Shown here piece after piece: positions 1 to 8,556 of a DNA stretch of 64,000 bases. The translations under genes and the position numbers were made by a program. A model generated the notes under the pieces. That model did not search any database. It saw only the letters and a list, made by a program, of their open reading frames with translations, and was not told where the DNA came from. How positions within the stretch are numbered: position 1 is the stretch's first letter; every line of letters starts with the position of its first letter. This stretch comes from Bacillota bacterium (GTDB lineage: Bacteria; Bacillota; Clostridia; Acetivibrionales; DSM-1351), in the NCBI GenBank assembly GCA_023444055.1, contig JAEZRV010000041.1:1-64000 (forward strand), read 5' to 3'.

Positions 1-198
1 TTAAATCAGAAACTAACAAATGAAATTAATACTCCTTCGCATATTCAGTGCTTAATCAGTCATGTGGAACGAGAAGCATCAAGAAAACTTCAGAATTTTA
101 TTAAGGAAAAAACAGATTATAAATTTATAAATGAATTGGAGAATATTGATTACAGTGACCCATATGAAAAAATATTTAAATTGAAGGGCTGGAACTAA
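1..198 (+). CDS. C-terminal fragment of an unknown protein (5' end outside window)
   Basis: An open frame runs from base 1 to TAA at 196-198 and gives about 65 residues ending in KLKGWN. It is charged, with one cysteine and no recognisable motif. The next gene starts 1 nt after its stop, so the two are probably co-transcribed. Because a Cys-rich small peptide and two U32-family proteins follow, it could be the tail of a peptide-maturation enzyme, for example a radical SAM maturase. That is inference from position only. Confidence 0.6.
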   Translation, partial: LNQKLTNEINTPSHIQCLISHVEREASRKLQNFIKEKTDYKFINELENIDYSDPYEKIFKLKGWN

Positions 199-199
199 A

Positions 200-493
200 A
201 TGTTGACAATGAAAGAGTTAATTGGAACAGTAACTGAAGAGGAAAAAAATGAGATGCTGGAGCTTTATGAAAGAAAGATGGGATTGGAGGAGCTACCAAG
301 CAGTTTAGATAGCGTTGTGCTATCGCAGGAGACGAAAAAAATTGTACAGGAAAAAATAACGATAGAGTCTGAAAAGATTAAGACTGAGGCACAGTCATGG
401 TGGAATAAGATGTATGAAAAGTATCATTGGGAAAAACAAGAAGGTAAAGACTGGCATATTAACTTTGAGACAGGTGAGATATTTTTTGACTAG
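200..493 (+). CDS. Small accessory protein of a putative peptide-modification cluster
   Basis: A 97-residue acidic, helix-rich protein. It has a Glu/Lys-rich N-terminal half and an aromatic C-terminal segment with WWNKMYEKYHWE and a terminal FETGEIFFD. The ATG at 200 lies 1 nt after the previous stop; an ATG at 209 is an alternative start. Size, WW motif and ending recall small partner proteins of clostridial Cys-rich (CXXX-type) peptide-modification systems, but I recall that resemblance only loosely. It sits directly upstream of a Cys-rich 40-residue peptide. No enzymatic motif is visible, so a carrier or recognition role is inference. Confidence 0.6.
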   Translation: MLTMKELIGTVTEEEKNEMLELYERKMGLEELPSSLDSVVLSQETKKIVQEKITIESEKIKTEAQSWWNKMYEKYHWEKQEGKDWHINFETGEIFFD

Positions 494-540
494 TTAATGA
501 TGTTTATAGACAAAAATAAAGTATGTAAGGAGGTGATAGG

Positions 541-663
541 ATGAAACGTTTATTATCAAAAAAGAAAGCAATTGAAATTAAAAGAGATATAAAGGGATAT
601 AGCTGTTCTACTAACTGCAGATCTTCAGCTGGTTACTACGGATGTGGAGCTATTGGATGGTAA
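541..663 (+). CDS. Cys-rich small peptide, candidate RiPP precursor
   Basis: A 40-residue ORF with a near-perfect ribosome site (AAGGAGGTGATAGG) directly before the ATG. The N-terminal half is a Lys/Arg-rich leader-like stretch (MKRLLSKKKAIEIKRDIKG). The C-terminal half is a core-like segment with Cys22, Cys26 and Cys35, tyrosines 20, 32 and 33, many Gly/Ser, and a terminal Trp. A terminator-like hairpin follows. A charged leader, a Cys/Gly/aromatic core, strong translation and neighbouring U32-type enzymes fit a ribosomally made, modified peptide. The family was not recognised. A free-standing antimicrobial or metal-binding peptide is the alternative. Confidence 0.6.
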   Translation: MKRLLSKKKAIEIKRDIKGYSCSTNCRSSAGYYGCGAIGW

Positions 664-727
664 GTCTTAGTTTATAAGATACATAAATTTTAATTAAATT
701 TGTCTATAAATAATTATTATAAATGAC

Positions 728-775
728 AATGGCACTAGAGGATAATACATCTTTCTTTTAGTGCCATTATTTCTT
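728..775 (+). terminator. Hairpin after the Cys-rich peptide (terminator or attenuator)
   Basis: Ten-base stem AATGGCACTA (728-737) pairs with TAGTGCCATT (759-768) across a 21-nt loop and is followed by ATTTCTT. It would let the peptide mRNA be made in excess over the downstream enzyme genes, as is common in RiPP operons. Confidence 0.6.
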
Positions 776-813
776 AATAAAGAATGATTAAAAGTGAAGG
801 TTAGGTGAAAACA

Positions 814-1764
814 ATGAATATACTAGCACCAGTTAGTTCTTATGAAAGTGCATATAATTTAATCCAAGCTGGATGTGATGAAATATATCTTGGTGGTGAT
901 GAAAACTTATTCCGAACATATTCTTTTTCAGGTCGTGGAAAGTGTAATATCATTGGAAATAAAATATCAGTTGATATGAATGAAGTAAAAGAGATAGTAC
1001 AAATGGCTCATGAAAATCAGGTGAAAGTGAATTTTACAGCAAATACCCAGTTCTTTTCAGATTCCATACTAAAGGACGGGCGATTGGAAACAGAGTACCT
1101 TAAGCACATTGAACAAGCCATTGATTTAGGAGTAGATGCATTGATTGTTGGAGATATTGGACTTTTGCAGAAGATTTCTAAACAGAAATATGATGTATCC
1201 TTACATGCCAGTGTATATTTAAAGACTATGAATCAGGAACAAGTAATGTTCTTAAAGGAGTTTGGAGTGGATAGAGTTATTTTATCATATCAGATAACAA
1301 TTGATGAAATAGAGGAATTTTGTATAGAGAAAATAATGGATTATGAAGTGATAGGATATATAGGATGCTCTTTTTTTAATGGGGCATGTGGTTTTTTGCA
1401 TGGAATGGGAGAAGGGCATTTTGACAAGTTTAATCCTGGTTTATCTTGTAAAGCAGTATATAATGTGTCTAATGGGAATAAACACAAAAAAACAGATTTA
1501 TTTAATGTCGAAGCAGCTTGTTGCGCTTGTGTATTGAAAAAACTAGACAGATTTGGAGTGAAGGCTCTAAAGGTAGTTGGCAGAGGAGCAGATTATAAAG
1601 CCTTGATGGAAGTAATAAAATTCTATAAAAAAGTATTGGAATCTGCTCCGAATGAGCTTGCTCAGGCATTTTTACCAGAGTGGTGGGAAACGTTTTTCTG
1701 CAACCGCCAGAGTTGTAAATATTCAATTAATCCAAATTACTTTTATACAATAGGAGGAGAGTAA
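814..1764 (+). CDS. U32-family protein, UbiU-like Fe-S subunit
   Basis: About 316 residues from the ATG at 814 (a GTG at 805 is possible but sits too close to the GAAGG site). It shows the U32 barrel signatures LAPVSSYESAYNLIQAGCDEIYLGG near the start and SLHASVYLKTMNQEQV around residues 129-146. Cysteines at 185 and 192 (C-X6-C), 212, 236, 237 and 239 resemble the four-Cys [4Fe-4S] site of UbiU, whose first pair is also C-X6-C. U32 proteins of this type carry out O2-independent hydroxylation (UbiU/UbiV) or tRNA/rRNA hydroxylation (TrhP, RlhA). The next gene starts 1 nt later and is UbiV-like, so a heterodimer is likely. The substrate is unknown; the neighbouring Cys-rich peptide is the obvious candidate. 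Confidence 0.8.
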   Translation: MNILAPVSSYESAYNLIQAGCDEIYLGGDENLFRTYSFSGRGKCNIIGNKISVDMNEVKEIVQMAHENQVKVNFTANTQFFSDSILKDGRLETEYLKHIEQAIDLGVDALIVGDIGLLQKISKQKYDVSLHASVYLKTMNQEQVMFLKEFGVDRVILSYQITIDEIEEFCIEKIMDYEVIGYIGCSFFNGACGFLHGMGEGHFDKFNPGLSCKAVYNVSNGNKHKKTDLFNVEAACCACVLKKLDRFGVKALKVVGRGADYKALMEVIKFYKKVLESAPNELAQAFLPEWWETFFCNRQSCKYSINPNYFYTIGGE

Positions 1765-1765
1765 A

Positions 1766-2590
1766 GTGATAACGGAGAGATATATAAGGAATATTGATCA
1801 ACTAGAACAGAATGAATTGAATAAAGGGATAGTTGTTGGAAATGAGGGATGTATTTATGTAGCAATATCGGAACAGATTAAACAGATAATCAAAATTGCT
1901 CAAAATAAAGGGTTATCAGTTAGGTATGTTACACCATTTATACCTGAAAAATATATGTCACAAATATATAATATTATAGAGGAATTTACAAAGTCAAATC
2001 AGGTAAAAGTAGTATTTAACGATTATGGTTTCTTATATCGGTGCAAATCTTTAATTGAGAATAAAAGAATTGTACCAGTACTTGGAAGGATACTTAGCCG
2101 CTCTATCATTGATTGCCCATGGGCGGATAAATTATTGAGTAATGAATATAAAGAGTATTCTGATATTATTTTAGGACTGAATTTTAACCATGGTTCTAAG
2201 CTGGAATTTTTGAAAAAATATCATATAGAAGAAATAGAAGTGAACATACCAAAAGGAGACTATAATAATGAATTTGAGATTCCTGGTATGAATTTAACTA
2301 CATATAGGGATAATGCTATTATTTCAATGGGCAGAGTTTGCTTTCAAGCAAGGTTAGAAAAAAAGAAAATATTGAATTGTAATAAACAAGAAAAAATTTG
2401 TGAAAAGGAGTTAATTGTTACCTTAGGTAAAAGAGTGGGAGAGAAAAGGGTAATAGGAAGGAATCTTAATAAAGAAATACGCAATGATATGGGCGAAATG
2501 TATGTAAGAGGAAATATTGTATATAGAAAAGTTACCGAAGAGGATTATGTGAAAGTTAAGGACTGTTTATATTGCCTTATTGAATCATAA
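1766..2590 (+). CDS. U32-like partner protein, UbiV-like Fe-S subunit
   Basis: A 274-residue protein from a GTG start with AGGAGGAG about 6 nt upstream, 1 nt after the UbiU-like stop. Features recalling UbiV are a lone Cys29, the segment KVVFNDYGFL around residue 82-90, and MGRVCFQAR followed by C192-X12-C205-X6-C212. In UbiV the late cysteines lie C-X12-C-X3-C after a similar CFxAR, so the spacing is close but not identical. It is shorter than ordinary U32 proteases. Together with the previous gene it probably forms an Fe-S heterodimer. The match is from memory of motifs, not from a search. Confidence 0.7.
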   Translation: MITERYIRNIDQLEQNELNKGIVVGNEGCIYVAISEQIKQIIKIAQNKGLSVRYVTPFIPEKYMSQIYNIIEEFTKSNQVKVVFNDYGFLYRCKSLIENKRIVPVLGRILSRSIIDCPWADKLLSNEYKEYSDIILGLNFNHGSKLEFLKKYHIEEIEVNIPKGDYNNEFEIPGMNLTTYRDNAIISMGRVCFQARLEKKKILNCNKQEKICEKELIVTLGKRVGEKRVIGRNLNKEIRNDMGEMYVRGNIVYRKVTEEDYVKVKDCLYCLIES

Positions 2591-2635
2591 TATTTTATGT
2601 ATATAAGATGGTGGAGAGAAGGGAATCTATAAAAA

Positions 2636-2779
2636 ATGGATACCGTGGATTATTATGCTCTGGCCACGAAAATCACTAATATGTCTCACATTCATTATAT
2701 GAAAGCAGCGATTTACCCTTCTGAATTGTTTATTAAAGCCTATAATTGTATGTTTACTGGTAATATGCTACACTGGTAA
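2636..2779 (+). other. Possible 47-residue ORF of unknown meaning
   Basis: An ATG at 2636 opens 47 codons ending in NMLHW, preceded by a purine-rich GGTGGAGAGAAGGG 12-25 nt upstream. The peptide has one Cys, several His/Tyr/Met and no recognised motif. It may be a real small gene, a remnant, or chance. Apart from it, the 2591-2865 gap shows nothing I can name. Confidence 0.2.
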
Positions 2780-2865
2780 AAGTGAATATTAAAAACTCAT
2801 AAAATACATAAACTACTGAAATCAATTCAAAGTTTTAAAGGAAATAATAATCAAATCAAAAGCAG

Positions 2866-4449
2866 GTGACCACAATAAAAACCTACAACACACCAATATA
2901 CAACTACCTAAGAGAATACGCAAAACAAGATATAAACATTTTTCACATGCCGGGACACAAGCTCTCTAAAGGAATACCCCATGAGTTGGCTCAGGATATT
3001 TTGCAGCTGGATGTGACTGAAATAGATGGCACAGACAATTTGCACTATCCAGAGGGTATAATAAAAGAGGCGGAGGAGCTGGCTGCCAAAACATTCGGAG
3101 CTGACAAGACATTTTTTTTAGTTAATGGTTCCACCTGCGGTATACAGGCAGCCATCATGAGTGCCTGCGCCAGAGGACAGAAAATCATCATAGGGAGAGA
3201 TTCGCACAAATCTGTGGTGTCAGGGCTAATTCTATCTGGCGCAGAGCCAGTTTTTGCTTATCCTGAATACAATTGTGAGTTTGGAATTACCGAGGCAATA
3301 ACTGCAAAAAGCATAGAGAAACTATTGTGCCAGCACCCAGATGCGGTTGCCGTGCTGATAACAAGACCAAATTATTATGGCATATGTAGCGATATAGAAG
3401 AAATAAGCAGCTTAGTACATTCTCATAATAAACTACTAATTGTGGATGAAGCACATGGAGCGCATTTTGCGTTTAATCAGAAGCTGCCACCTTCTGCGCT
3501 GAAGTACGGCGCAGACATATGCATACAGAGCGCACACAAAACCCTTTCGGCGGTAACACAGGGAGCATATCTACATGTAAAAGGTAACAGATTTGATATT
3601 GACAAGCTAAAATTTAATTTAAGCATGCTTCAAACCTCAAGCCCATCATATATTATAATGTCATATCTTGACATTGCCCGGGAACTAATGGAACTAGAGG
3701 GAGAAGAAAAACTTGATAATTTAATAAATGAAATTGCATGGTTTAAACAGGAACTTCAGGAATTTCCGGAGTATAGAATATTATCAAATGAAGTTTTGCA
3801 TCCCGATAAAAAAATAGCACAGAATAGAATGCTTATTAGAAGACCGGTGGCAATGCAAGACCCAACTAGATTGGTTATAAATATTAGCAAACTTGGTATA
3901 AGTGGTTATTATGCGGAGAAGCTATTAAGAGAGCAGTTCAAAACACAGGTGGAGATGTCAGATTATGAGAATCTGGTGTTTATTACAACAATAGCAGATA
4001 GCCATGAGACATTTTCCAGATTACTTGAGTCTTTGAAAGGGTTACATGAGATAGAACCCATAGAGGAATCAGAATGTACGGGTTTTCAAAAAGATATTAT
4101 AAAAATGTATTACAGAGAGATACATAATACTGTTATAAATACTAATATAAATATCGATGCAAATATTGATATTACAACAGATAAGAGTATAAAGAGCAAA
4201 ACTCTTATTAATAAAACGGGATTTTTACCCTATGAGGCATATGTTGCACAGAAGGAGGGAATTCCTATTCAAGAAAGCTGTGATAGAATTTGTGCAGGAG
4301 TTATAACTCCTTATCCACCAGGTATACCGGTTTTATATCCTGGTGAAATAATTACTAAAAACCAGATACATTATATTAATTCTATAATTGAAGCTGGTGG
4401 TAAGATTAATGGTATCAGTGATAATAAATATGTCCAAGTGGTAAAGTAA
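2866..4449 (+). CDS. Orn/Lys/Arg decarboxylase family, PLP-dependent
   Basis: A 527-residue fold-type I PLP enzyme of the lysine/arginine/ornithine decarboxylase family (SpeA/Cad-like). It removes CO2 from a basic amino acid to give a polyamine or precursor. Visible landmarks are FHMPGHKLSKG near the start, FLVNGSTCGIQAAI, the PLP-aspartate region LIVDEAHGAHF, and the Schiff-base lysine in SAHKTLSAVTQGAYLH. The C-terminus carries the family motif CAGVITPYPPGIPVLYPGE. An Asn/Ile/Asp-rich linker (about residues 420-455) is less conserved. The start is GTG at 2866 with only a weak ribosome site. Firmicutes often have such a gene immediately upstream of tmk, as here. Substrate specificity cannot be read from the sequence. 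Confidence 0.9.
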   Translation: MTTIKTYNTPIYNYLREYAKQDINIFHMPGHKLSKGIPHELAQDILQLDVTEIDGTDNLHYPEGIIKEAEELAAKTFGADKTFFLVNGSTCGIQAAIMSACARGQKIIIGRDSHKSVVSGLILSGAEPVFAYPEYNCEFGITEAITAKSIEKLLCQHPDAVAVLITRPNYYGICSDIEEISSLVHSHNKLLIVDEAHGAHFAFNQKLPPSALKYGADICIQSAHKTLSAVTQGAYLHVKGNRFDIDKLKFNLSMLQTSSPSYIIMSYLDIARELMELEGEEKLDNLINEIAWFKQELQEFPEYRILSNEVLHPDKKIAQNRMLIRRPVAMQDPTRLVINISKLGISGYYAEKLLREQFKTQVEMSDYENLVFITTIADSHETFSRLLESLKGLHEIEPIEESECTGFQKDIIKMYYREIHNTVINTNINIDANIDITTDKSIKSKTLINKTGFLPYEAYVAQKEGIPIQESCDRICAGVITPYPPGIPVLYPGEIITKNQIHYINSIIEAGGKINGISDNKYVQVVK

Positions 4450-4567
4450 TATGTTATAATTTTAAATGAAGGATAATCTACTTTTGAGTTAAATATAAAT
4501 TAATTTTTAGAATATATAGATTTTAATACCATAGTAAAAAGGCTGATTACTGCTGGAGGATAAGCAA

Positions 4568-5188
4568 ATGGAATATGGCAAATTTATAACTTTTGAAGGA
4601 ACTGATGGTTCTGGAAAAACAACACAAATCAAACTACTTGAAGAATATATTAAAAATAAAGGCTATGAATTAGTATTGACACGTGAGCCTGGAGGCACAA
4701 AAGTAAGTGAATTAATACGAGATTTAGTGCTAGATCCATCAAATTCCGAGATTATGCCACTTACAGAGATGATAATGTATTCAGCGTCAAGAGCGCAACA
4801 TGTTTCGCAGTTAATTAAGCCTGCAATAGAAGCTGGTAAAATTGTGATTTGTGATAGGTTTGTTGATTCTAGCTATGCTTATCAGGGCAACGGCAGAGGA
4901 GTTGACCTTAAGGTGATAGCAGATGTTAACAGGGTAGCTATAGATGGAATGAGCCCAGATATAACATTTTTTCTGGATATAGACCCAGAGATAGCAATAA
5001 AAAGAAGAATAAATGCAACTGGAGCTGACAGAATAGAACAAGAAAAAATTGATTTTCATAGACGTGTATATGAGGGGTATAAGAAAATGGCTTTATTATT
5101 TCCAGAAAGAATCAAGACCATTAATGCCAATAAATCAATAGATGAGATTTCTTCTCAAATTATTGAATATATTGACAATCTTCTTTGA
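4568..5188 (+). CDS. tmk: Thymidylate kinase
   Basis: A 206-residue dTMP kinase that phosphorylates dTMP to dTDP for DNA synthesis. The P-loop is FEGTDGSGKTTQ (residues 9-20), followed by TREPGGTKVSE and the DR-Y/LID region DRFVDSSYAYQGNGRG. The ATG follows GGAGG. Its place directly before darA-yaaR-holB is the standard Firmicutes arrangement. The first copy of a 157-bp repeat begins 2 nt after its stop codon. Confidence 0.97.
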   Translation: MEYGKFITFEGTDGSGKTTQIKLLEEYIKNKGYELVLTREPGGTKVSELIRDLVLDPSNSEIMPLTEMIMYSASRAQHVSQLIKPAIEAGKIVICDRFVDSSYAYQGNGRGVDLKVIADVNRVAIDGMSPDITFFLDIDPEIAIKRRINATGADRIEQEKIDFHRRVYEGYKKMALLFPERIKTINANKSIDEISSQIIEYIDNLL

Positions 5189-5189
5189 A

Positions 5190-5346
5190 ATATAACGAGG
5201 CAAGAAAATGTCCCCCACTTCTATAAGTGGCGGGTACGGATTTGGTTTTCAGGCGGTGAGAATATCTCCCGCCCTGCTTACACGCCGCTGATGTAATGAA
5301 ATTTTTCTACAATCGAAAAAATTTATTTTGAATCTAGGCGTTATAA
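5190..5346. repeat. 157-bp structured repeat, copy 1 (before darA)
   Basis: Begins TATAACGAGGCAAGAAAATG and ends GAATCTAGGCGTTATAA. The ends form a short inverted repeat, TATAACG against CGTTATA. Inside are a small hairpin (CCCACTT-CTAT-AAGTGG) and a longer imperfect one around GGCGGTGAG and CACGCCGCTG. It is nearly identical to the copy at 5697-5853, and a truncated copy lies at 24476. Candidates are a MITE, or a remnant of an IS200/IS605 right end (omega-RNA-like). The latter is suggested by the CCCCCACTT..AAGTGG hairpin, but no tnpA or tnpB is present. Confidence 0.75.
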
Positions 5347-5363
5347 AAAGGGGGTAGTGCTCG

Positions 5364-5702
5364 ATGAAGCTGGTTTATGCAATTGTTCATGATGATGATG
5401 GTCGTAAGGTAATGGAAGAGCTCAATAAAAATGGGTTTTCAGTAACAAAATTATGCTCGTCAGGAGGATTCTTAAGGGCAGGAAATACTACTCTTATTGT
5501 TGGAGTAGAAGAAGAAAAGCTAGATGAAGTAATCGCCATAGTAGAGAAAAAGTCAAAAAGTAGGAAACAAGTTATTAATACACCTGTTACACCAGCTGGA
5601 ATAGATTCCATGAATGGAATGTATATTCCATATCCAGTTGAAGTAACTGTTGGTGGGGCAACTATATTTGTAGTCGATGTAGAGAGATTTTATAAGATAT
5701 AA
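5364..5702 (+). CDS. darA: Cyclic-di-AMP receptor, PII-like DarA
   Basis: A 112-residue PII-like cytosolic receptor of the DarA/YaaQ (DUF970) family that binds c-di-AMP as a trimer. It begins MKLVYAIVHDDDG, and the glycine loop CSSGGFLRAGNTTLIVGVEEE is intact, as is the terminal EVTVGGATIFVVDVERFYKI. The ribosome site (AAGGGGGTAG) lies just beyond copy 1 of the 157-bp repeat. Its TAA stop at 5700-5702 lies within the first bases of copy 2. Both flanks of the gene have therefore been remodelled without changing the protein. It normally sits between tmk and yaaR, as here. Confidence 0.93.
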   Translation: MKLVYAIVHDDDGRKVMEELNKNGFSVTKLCSSGGFLRAGNTTLIVGVEEEKLDEVIAIVEKKSKSRKQVINTPVTPAGIDSMNGMYIPYPVEVTVGGATIFVVDVERFYKI

Positions 5703-5853
5703 CGATGCAAGAAAATGTCCCCCACTTCTATAAGTGGTGGGTACTACTTTAATTTTCAGGCGGTGAGAATATCTACCTCCTCGCTTACACGCCGCTGATG
5801 TAATGAAATTTTTCTACAATCGAAAAATTTCATGTTGAATCTAGGCGTTATAA
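5697..5853. repeat. 157-bp structured repeat, copy 2 (between darA and yaaR)
   Basis: Same length and ends as the copy at 5190-5346, from TATAACG at 5698 to CGTTATAA at 5846-5853. It differs at scattered positions, mainly in the middle (TACTACTTTAATTTTC against TACGGATTTGGTTTTC). Its left end overlaps the darA stop codon. Its right end lies only 9 bp before the annotated ATG of yaaR. Confidence 0.75.
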
Positions 5854-5883
5854 TAAAATACTATGTTAGGAAGTGAGTACGCC

Positions 5884-6333
5884 ATAAAAATTCAAGATAC
5901 GTCTAGCAATTCTAGAATTAAAACCTTTCCTGAAAGAGATGAAAGAACTATCAGAAATGAAAGAGATACAACTTTTGCATCTCAGATGAGGAGGCTTGAA
6001 ACAACAAATTATGAGGAAAGAATAAGGACACTTGCGGACAAGATTCATAGTCAGGGAAAGAAGCTGGAGAAAAAAGCAGATATTCGTGATTTGAAGATTT
6101 ATAAGCAGTTAATATCTGAATTTCTTGATGAGGCAGTTGCACACTCACATAGCTTCTCAAAAAAAAGTTTTTTAGATAGACGTGGAAGACATAGAGTATA
6201 TGCTATTATTACCAAAATCAATCAAGAGCTTATAGAACTAACAGATGAAGTGCTTAAGGCTGAACAGGATAATTTATGTATATTAAAAAAGCTAGATGAT
6301 ATAAGAGGACTAATTTTAGATTTGTTCTTATGA
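5884..6333 (+). CDS. yaaR: YaaR family protein (DUF327)
   Basis: About 150 residues, helical and charged, of the YaaR/DUF327 family of unknown function that lies between darA and holB in Firmicutes. The start is uncertain. An ATG at 5863 opens the frame but has no ribosome site, because a repeat ends 9 nt before it. A good site (AGGAAGTGAG, 5868-5877) instead sits 6 nt before ATA at 5884, which would give (M)KIQDTSS, a plausible family N-terminus. I give the ATA start; the ATG start adds MLGSEYA. The family role is unknown. Confidence 0.85.
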   Translation: MKIQDTSSNSRIKTFPERDERTIRNERDTTFASQMRRLETTNYEERIRTLADKIHSQGKKLEKKADIRDLKIYKQLISEFLDEAVAHSHSFSKKSFLDRRGRHRVYAIITKINQELIELTDEVLKAEQDNLCILKKLDDIRGLILDLFL

Positions 6334-6504
6334 TACTATTTCGTATTTAAAAATAGAGGAACAATTTTTAAATCACCGTTGAAGAGGTGTGTTGCATATG
6401 TAGCAACTCATAGCTTGAAAGAAGTAGATATATCAGGGGCTTTTAGGCTAAATAACTATACCAGTATTTCAGGGGAAAGATAAGACAGGAGGTTGAAAGC
6501 TAGA

Positions 6505-7485
6505 ATGTTAGGGCACCAGAAGGTGTTGAATACCTTACAAGCAGCAATAAAGAATGATAACATTAGCCATGCATATATATTTGAGGGGGCTAATGGTATT
6601 GGGAAAAGAGAATCTGCGTTATCCTTTTCTTCCATGCTGATGTGTGGGGCTGATGGCATACCCTGTGGCAGATGCAAAGCTTGTCAACTATTTCAGCAGG
6701 GTTCTCATCCGGATTTTCAAGAGATTTATTTAGGTGATGATAAAAGCATTAGCGTAGAAGATGTTAGAAATATATTAAAGGGACTAGTTATAAGACCATT
6801 ATATTCAAAGTATAAGGTTTTTCTTATAAATAACGCAGATAATATGACTGTGCAGGCTCAAAATGCATTGCTTAAATCACTTGAAGAACCTCCATCATAT
6901 GTAGTGTTTATACTTACTGTACAGTCTGGGGCAGCGATGACTCAAACTATTCGCTCTAGGTGCCAGAAGATTTTTTTTAATAAATTAAGTAATGAAGATA
7001 TAATAGATATTCTTCAAACTAAATATGGATGTTTTAAGCCCGAATGGAATTTTGTTGTATCATATTCGGATGGCGTAATAGGTACAGCAATAGAGTTAGT
7101 AGATTTTCCGGAATATTTAGAAATAAGAGATGAAGTTTTAGAGAAAGTTATGCAGTTATTGAACTCGGAAGATATCGATTTATTTATGCTGTACGAGATT
7201 TTTGAAAAAAATGATGATAAAATGGACTTTATATTGCGAGTAATGCTGATTTTTATTAGAGATTTAGTGATATATAATCAATCGCACAATATTAGGTTAT
7301 TGATTAATTCCGATAAAAAAGATATGATTATTAAGAATGAGAGTTTAAATCTATCTAGCCTAATGAAATGCATCCACGCAATATGGAGTGCAAAAAGGGG
7401 TTTAGAGGTTAATGCAAACTTTCAGCTTACTATTGAGGTAATGCTAATGAAAATTCAACAGAGTAAGCGAAGTATCATTTCATAA
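6505..7485 (+). CDS. holB: DNA polymerase III delta' subunit
   Basis: A 326-residue clamp-loader subunit. The N-terminus is an AAA+ core beginning MLGHQKVLNTLQAA with P-loop GANGIGKRES, then a zinc-binding loop with CG-x4-PCGRCKAC and GSHPDF. It has the sensor-like NALLKSLEEPP and IRSRCQ motifs. TTG 6493 abuts AGGAGG and is too close, so ATG 6505, 12 nt downstream, is preferred. The 160-bp gap upstream holds no gene that I see. The protein acts in loading the beta clamp at the replication fork. Confidence 0.93.
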   Translation: MLGHQKVLNTLQAAIKNDNISHAYIFEGANGIGKRESALSFSSMLMCGADGIPCGRCKACQLFQQGSHPDFQEIYLGDDKSISVEDVRNILKGLVIRPLYSKYKVFLINNADNMTVQAQNALLKSLEEPPSYVVFILTVQSGAAMTQTIRSRCQKIFFNKLSNEDIIDILQTKYGCFKPEWNFVVSYSDGVIGTAIELVDFPEYLEIRDEVLEKVMQLLNSEDIDLFMLYEIFEKNDDKMDFILRVMLIFIRDLVIYNQSHNIRLLINSDKKDMIIKNESLNLSSLMKCIHAIWSAKRGLEVNANFQLTIEVMLMKIQQSKRSIIS

Positions 7486-7547
7486 TAAGTGATGTTAAAC
7501 ATGCAAATTGTTGTTTTATATGAGTTTATCAGAAAGGAATCATATAA

Positions 7548-8423
7548 ATGGTAAAAGTAGTAGGAGTTAGGTTTAAAAATGCAGGAAAAATTTATTATTT
7601 TGATCCTGGAGAGCTTTTAATTGATTTAAACCAAAGTGTAATTGTAGAAACTGCAAGAGGTATAGAGTATGGACTTGTGGTTGTTCCAAATAGAGATGTT
7701 GACGAATCTGAGATAGTGGCTCCGTTAAAAAAAGTAATTAGGATTGCCACAGAAGAAGATGCGACTCATAATGAAGAAAATGAAAAAAAAGAAAAAGAGG
7801 CATATACTATCTGCCTTCAAAAAATAACTGACCATAAGCTTGATATGAAGCTTATAGATGTGGAATACACATTTGATAACAATAAAGTATTATTTTATTT
7901 TACAGCTGACGGCAGAGTTGACTTTAGAGAGCTTGTAAAAGATTTAGCTGCTGTATTTAAGACCAGAATTGAGCTGCGACAAATCGGTGTAAGAGATGAG
8001 TCAAAGATGATGGGAGGAATGGGTATATGCGGCAGAGTGCTTTGCTGTAATTCTTTCCTAGGTGAGTTTCAACCTGTATCTATAAAAATGGCTAAAGAAC
8101 AATCACTTTCGTTGAATCCAACAAAAATATCAGGTACTTGCGGAAGGCTTATGTGTTGTCTCAAATATGAACAAGAAGCTTATGAAGACCTATTAGGCAG
8201 AGTTCCCAAGGTAGGTGCCATAGTTGATACTCCTGAGGGACATGGAACTGTTGTAGGTGTCAACCTATTAAGGGAAATACTCAAAATAAAGCTTGATGAA
8301 GGAAATGATAATGAGCTTAGAGCATACGACTTCAGAGATGGAGAGGTAAAGGTAATTAAGGATGCTGCGGCTAGTGATGATTCTGACATTGATTTAGAAA
8401 TTCTTAAACAGTTAGAAGACTAG
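7548..8423 (+). CDS. ricT: PSP1 domain protein RicT (YaaT)
   Basis: A 291-residue PSP1 protein. In Bacillus RicT works with RicA and RicF as an Fe-S complex that affects RNase Y processing, competence, biofilm and sporulation. Conserved cysteines are present in GGMGICGRVLCCNSF (about residues 150-170) and GTCGRLMCCLKYE (about 195-207). It follows holB as in most Firmicutes. The acidic tail EEDATHNEENEKKEKE is a variable linker near residue 70-85. Confidence 0.93.
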   Translation: MVKVVGVRFKNAGKIYYFDPGELLIDLNQSVIVETARGIEYGLVVVPNRDVDESEIVAPLKKVIRIATEEDATHNEENEKKEKEAYTICLQKITDHKLDMKLIDVEYTFDNNKVLFYFTADGRVDFRELVKDLAAVFKTRIELRQIGVRDESKMMGGMGICGRVLCCNSFLGEFQPVSIKMAKEQSLSLNPTKISGTCGRLMCCLKYEQEAYEDLLGRVPKVGAIVDTPEGHGTVVGVNLLREILKIKLDEGNDNELRAYDFRDGEVKVIKDAAASDDSDIDLEILKQLED

Positions 8424-8468
8424 TATTGATTTTTAGTAAAAATATGCCAAGCTTTTTTAATAATTACA

Positions 8469-8497
8469 TTGTCAATATAAAAAAATGATGTTACAAT
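8469..8497 (+). promoter_or_regulatory. SigA-type promoter of the ferredoxin gene
   Basis: TTGTCA (8469-8474) and TACAAT (8492-8497) are separated by 17 bp and lie 60 bp upstream of the ferredoxin start. Confidence 0.6.
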
Positions 8498-8556
8498 AGT
8501 ACCGAAAAGCATCATAAAGAGATTGCTTTTTCTCAATTCTTAGGAGGTGTATTTTA

